Origin: UBA2336 sp964404445
Lineage (GTDB): Bacteria > Bacteroidota > Bacteroidia > Cytophagales > Cyclobacteriaceae
Length of the DNA: 64,000 bases
NCBI GenBank assembly: GCA_964404445.1
Contig: CAYOJW010000003.1
Location: 496,001 to 560,000 of the forward strand
Direction of reading: 5' to 3'
Position 1 is the first letter of the stretch. Each line of letters starts with the position of its first letter. Shown here in pieces: positions 62,561 to 64,000 of this stretch. The position numbers and the translations under genes were made by a program. The notes beneath the pieces were generated by a model. The model made no database searches. It was given only the letters and a program-made list of their open reading frames with translations, and had not been told where the DNA came from.

Positions 62561-64000
62561 TCAGCGCAACTTTCGGTACCTGCGAATCAATTCTTTCGCT
62601 ACCACTTCACCCGAAACCAACGCAGGTGGCATACCCGGTCCGGGCACGGTAAGCTGACCGGTATAAAACAAATTCTTAACCTTTTTGTTTACGATAGATG
62701 GCTTGAGGTTAGCCGTTTGCATCAATGTGTTGGCCAATCCGTAGGCGTTGCCTTTAAAGGCATTGTAATCAACTATAAAATCGCGGTGTGCGTAACTGCG
62801 CTTATAGACAATGCTTTCGCGGATGGATTGTCCGGTTAACGATTCAAGCCTATTCATCACTACATCAAAATACTTTTCGCGTAAAGCCTCTGTATCGGTT
62901 AAACCGGGCGCAACAGGAATCAGGATAAATAAATTTTCACACCCGGCTGGCGCAACGGTATTGTCGGTTTTGGAAGGACAACACACATAAAATAACGGAT
63001 TGCTCGGCCATACCGGGTTTTCGTAAATTTCGTTGGCGTGTACGGTAAAATCCTGATCGAAGAAAAGATTGTGGTGCAGCAGTTTCGTTAACCGTTTTGA
63101 AACGCCAACATAATACACTACCGAAGAAGGCGCGAGCACACGTTTTTGCCAGTAGGCTTCGGTATAATTGCGGTATTGTTTTGGCAACACGTTTTGCTCG
63201 ATGTGGTGATAATCGGCAGAGGCAACGATGTAATCAAACGTTTCGGACTTGCCATTGACGATAATTTCCGATGCGTGTTTATTGGTGACTTTTATTTCTT
63301 CTACGGTGCTGTTAAATCTAAACGTAACACCGTGTTCTTTCGCTAAGGTTACCATGCCTTCAATAATCCTGAACATACCGCCTTTTGGATACCACGTACC
63401 CAAACAGATGTCGGCATAATTCATCAAACTGTATAACGCGGGTGTGTCTTTCGGGGCAGCCCCCAGAAACAATACCGGGAATTCGAGCAACTGAATGATA
63501 CGCGGATCGGTGAAATGTTTTTTAATGTGGGTTGTCATCGACTGAAAAACCTGTAACCGGAACATACCTTTAATTAAATCCTTGTCGATTAATTCGGTAA
63601 CGGAAAGCCCCGGTTTATAGACTAACCGTTTCATGCCGGTTTCGTATTTGAATTTCCCCTCTTCTAAAAATTGTAGCAGTTTTGTTTCGCTTCCCGGTTC
63701 AATACGTTCAAACAGTTTGCCTAATTCGGTGAGCGAAGCTGGTATCGGCCACACATCATCGTTTGAATAAAATACCTGGTAGGAGGGATCGAGCCTGACA
63801 AGCTCATAGTAATCGGATGCTGTTTTGCCGAAGGCGTTAAAGAAATGTTCAAAAATATCGGGCATCCAGTACCAGCTTGGCCCCATATCGAACGTAAAAC
63901 CTTCGGCCTCAAATTTCCGGGCACGGCCTCCGGGCGAGCCGTTTTTTTCGAGGATGGTTACATCGTACCCCTCGCGTGCAAGAAAACAGGCAGCCGCCAA
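62561..64000 (-). CDS. crtI: phytoene desaturase CrtI (partial, N-terminus outside the window)
   Basis: 480 codons to the window edge, including the stop. The visible start LAAACFLAREGYDVTILEKN follows the missing dinucleotide-binding GxGxxG. Then SPGGRARKFEAEGFTFDMGP, AAPKDTPALYSLMNYADICL, and the C-terminal FYTGQLTVPGPGMPPALVSG, all typical of CrtI. It introduces the double bonds converting phytoene to lycopene. The codon at 64000-63998 is TTG in frame, but the real start lies beyond the window. It closes the carotenoid set and is separated from crtZ by the 20-kb arabinan locus. Confidence 0.93.
   Translation of the reverse strand: MAAACFLAREGYDVTILEKNGSPGGRARKFEAEGFTFDMGPSWYWMPDIFEHFFNAFGKTASDYYELVRLDPSYQVFYSNDDVWPIPASLTELGKLFERIEPGSETKLLQFLEEGKFKYETGMKRLVYKPGLSVTELIDKDLIKGMFRLQVFQSMTTHIKKHFTDPRIIQLLEFPVLFLGAAPKDTPALYSLMNYADICLGTWYPKGGMFRIIEGMVTLAKEHGVTFRFNSTVEEIKVTNKHASEIIVNGKSETFDYIVASADYHHIEQNVLPKQYRNYTEAYWQKRVLAPSSVVYYVGVSKRLTKLLHHNLFFDQDFTVHANEIYENPVWPSNPLFYVCCPSKTDNTVAPAGCENLFILIPVAPGLTDTEALREKYFDVVMNRLESLTGQSIRESIVYKRSYAHRDFIVDYNAFKGNAYGLANTLMQTANLKPSIVNKKVKNLFYTGQLTVPGPGMPPALVSGEVVAKELIRRYRKLR

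Overview
The window looks like a chromosomal segment of a Bacteroidota bacterium, most likely order Cytophagales. The evidence is a SusC/SusD pair, a C-terminal type IX secretion (T9SS) sorting domain, DUF5686 and TamB-like envelope proteins, Bacteroidota-type carotenoid genes, signal peptides ending in AQ/SQ, and no visible Shine-Dalgarno pattern. No rRNA or tRNA gene and no CRISPR array was seen. All assignments come from reading the sequence and from remembered family features; no database search was run.

Layout. 1-7.7 kb: housekeeping genes (partial TamB-like protein, tsaD, a hotdog thioesterase, smpB, an NlpC/P60 peptidase, an HNH nuclease, an AraC regulator). 7.9-13.0 kb: four secreted proteins in a row (tail-collar-domain protein, T9SS-sorted fibronectin III protein, a membrane-anchored protein, a secreted caspase-like protease). 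13.0-23.3 kb: an NtrC-type two-component system divergent from a MacAB-like ABC export locus, with a sigma-54-like promoter and two tandem palindromes in the divergent gap. 23.4-25.9 kb: a small lysine-rich protein, then carotenoid genes (lycopene cyclase, idi, phytoene synthase). 26-34.9 kb: accessory material (toxin-antitoxin pair, REP-like repeats, an XRE regulator, a beta-barrel/WD40-caspase pair, a MITE-like element, a DUF5686 protein, a sulfotransferase, a frameshifted membrane protein gene). 34.9-39.1 kb: a compact operon of free-standing carrier protein, condensation-like enzyme, FAD oxidoreductase and acyl/aminoacyl ligase. 39.2-42.0 kb: a CrtI/CrtD-type desaturase and a CrtZ-type hydroxylase. 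42.2-62.4 kb: one co-directional 20-kb polysaccharide utilization locus. 62.5-64 kb: a second phytoene desaturase, cut by the window edge.

The most interesting system is the 42.2-62.4 kb locus. It combines two DUF2961 (GH172) enzymes, a DUF4185 (GH183) enzyme, SusC/SusD, an L-fucose/D-arabinose permease, an L-fucose (D-arabinose) isomerase, a ribulokinase and a LacI regulator with strong palindromic operators. GH172 and GH183 are known to cleave the D-arabinan of mycobacterial arabinogalactan and lipoarabinomannan, while FucI plus an AraB-type kinase can turn D-arabinose into D-ribulose 5-phosphate. I infer a self-contained D-arabinan utilization locus. It also carries two secreted proteins with no family I recognise (59175-60236 and 60287-62365), candidates for new arabinan-active enzymes.

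The carotenoid genes (crtY, idi, crtB, crtZ and two CrtI-type desaturases) are spread over about 40 kb and separated by blocks of unrelated genes. This fits an ancestral pigment cluster broken up by insertions, but that is inference.
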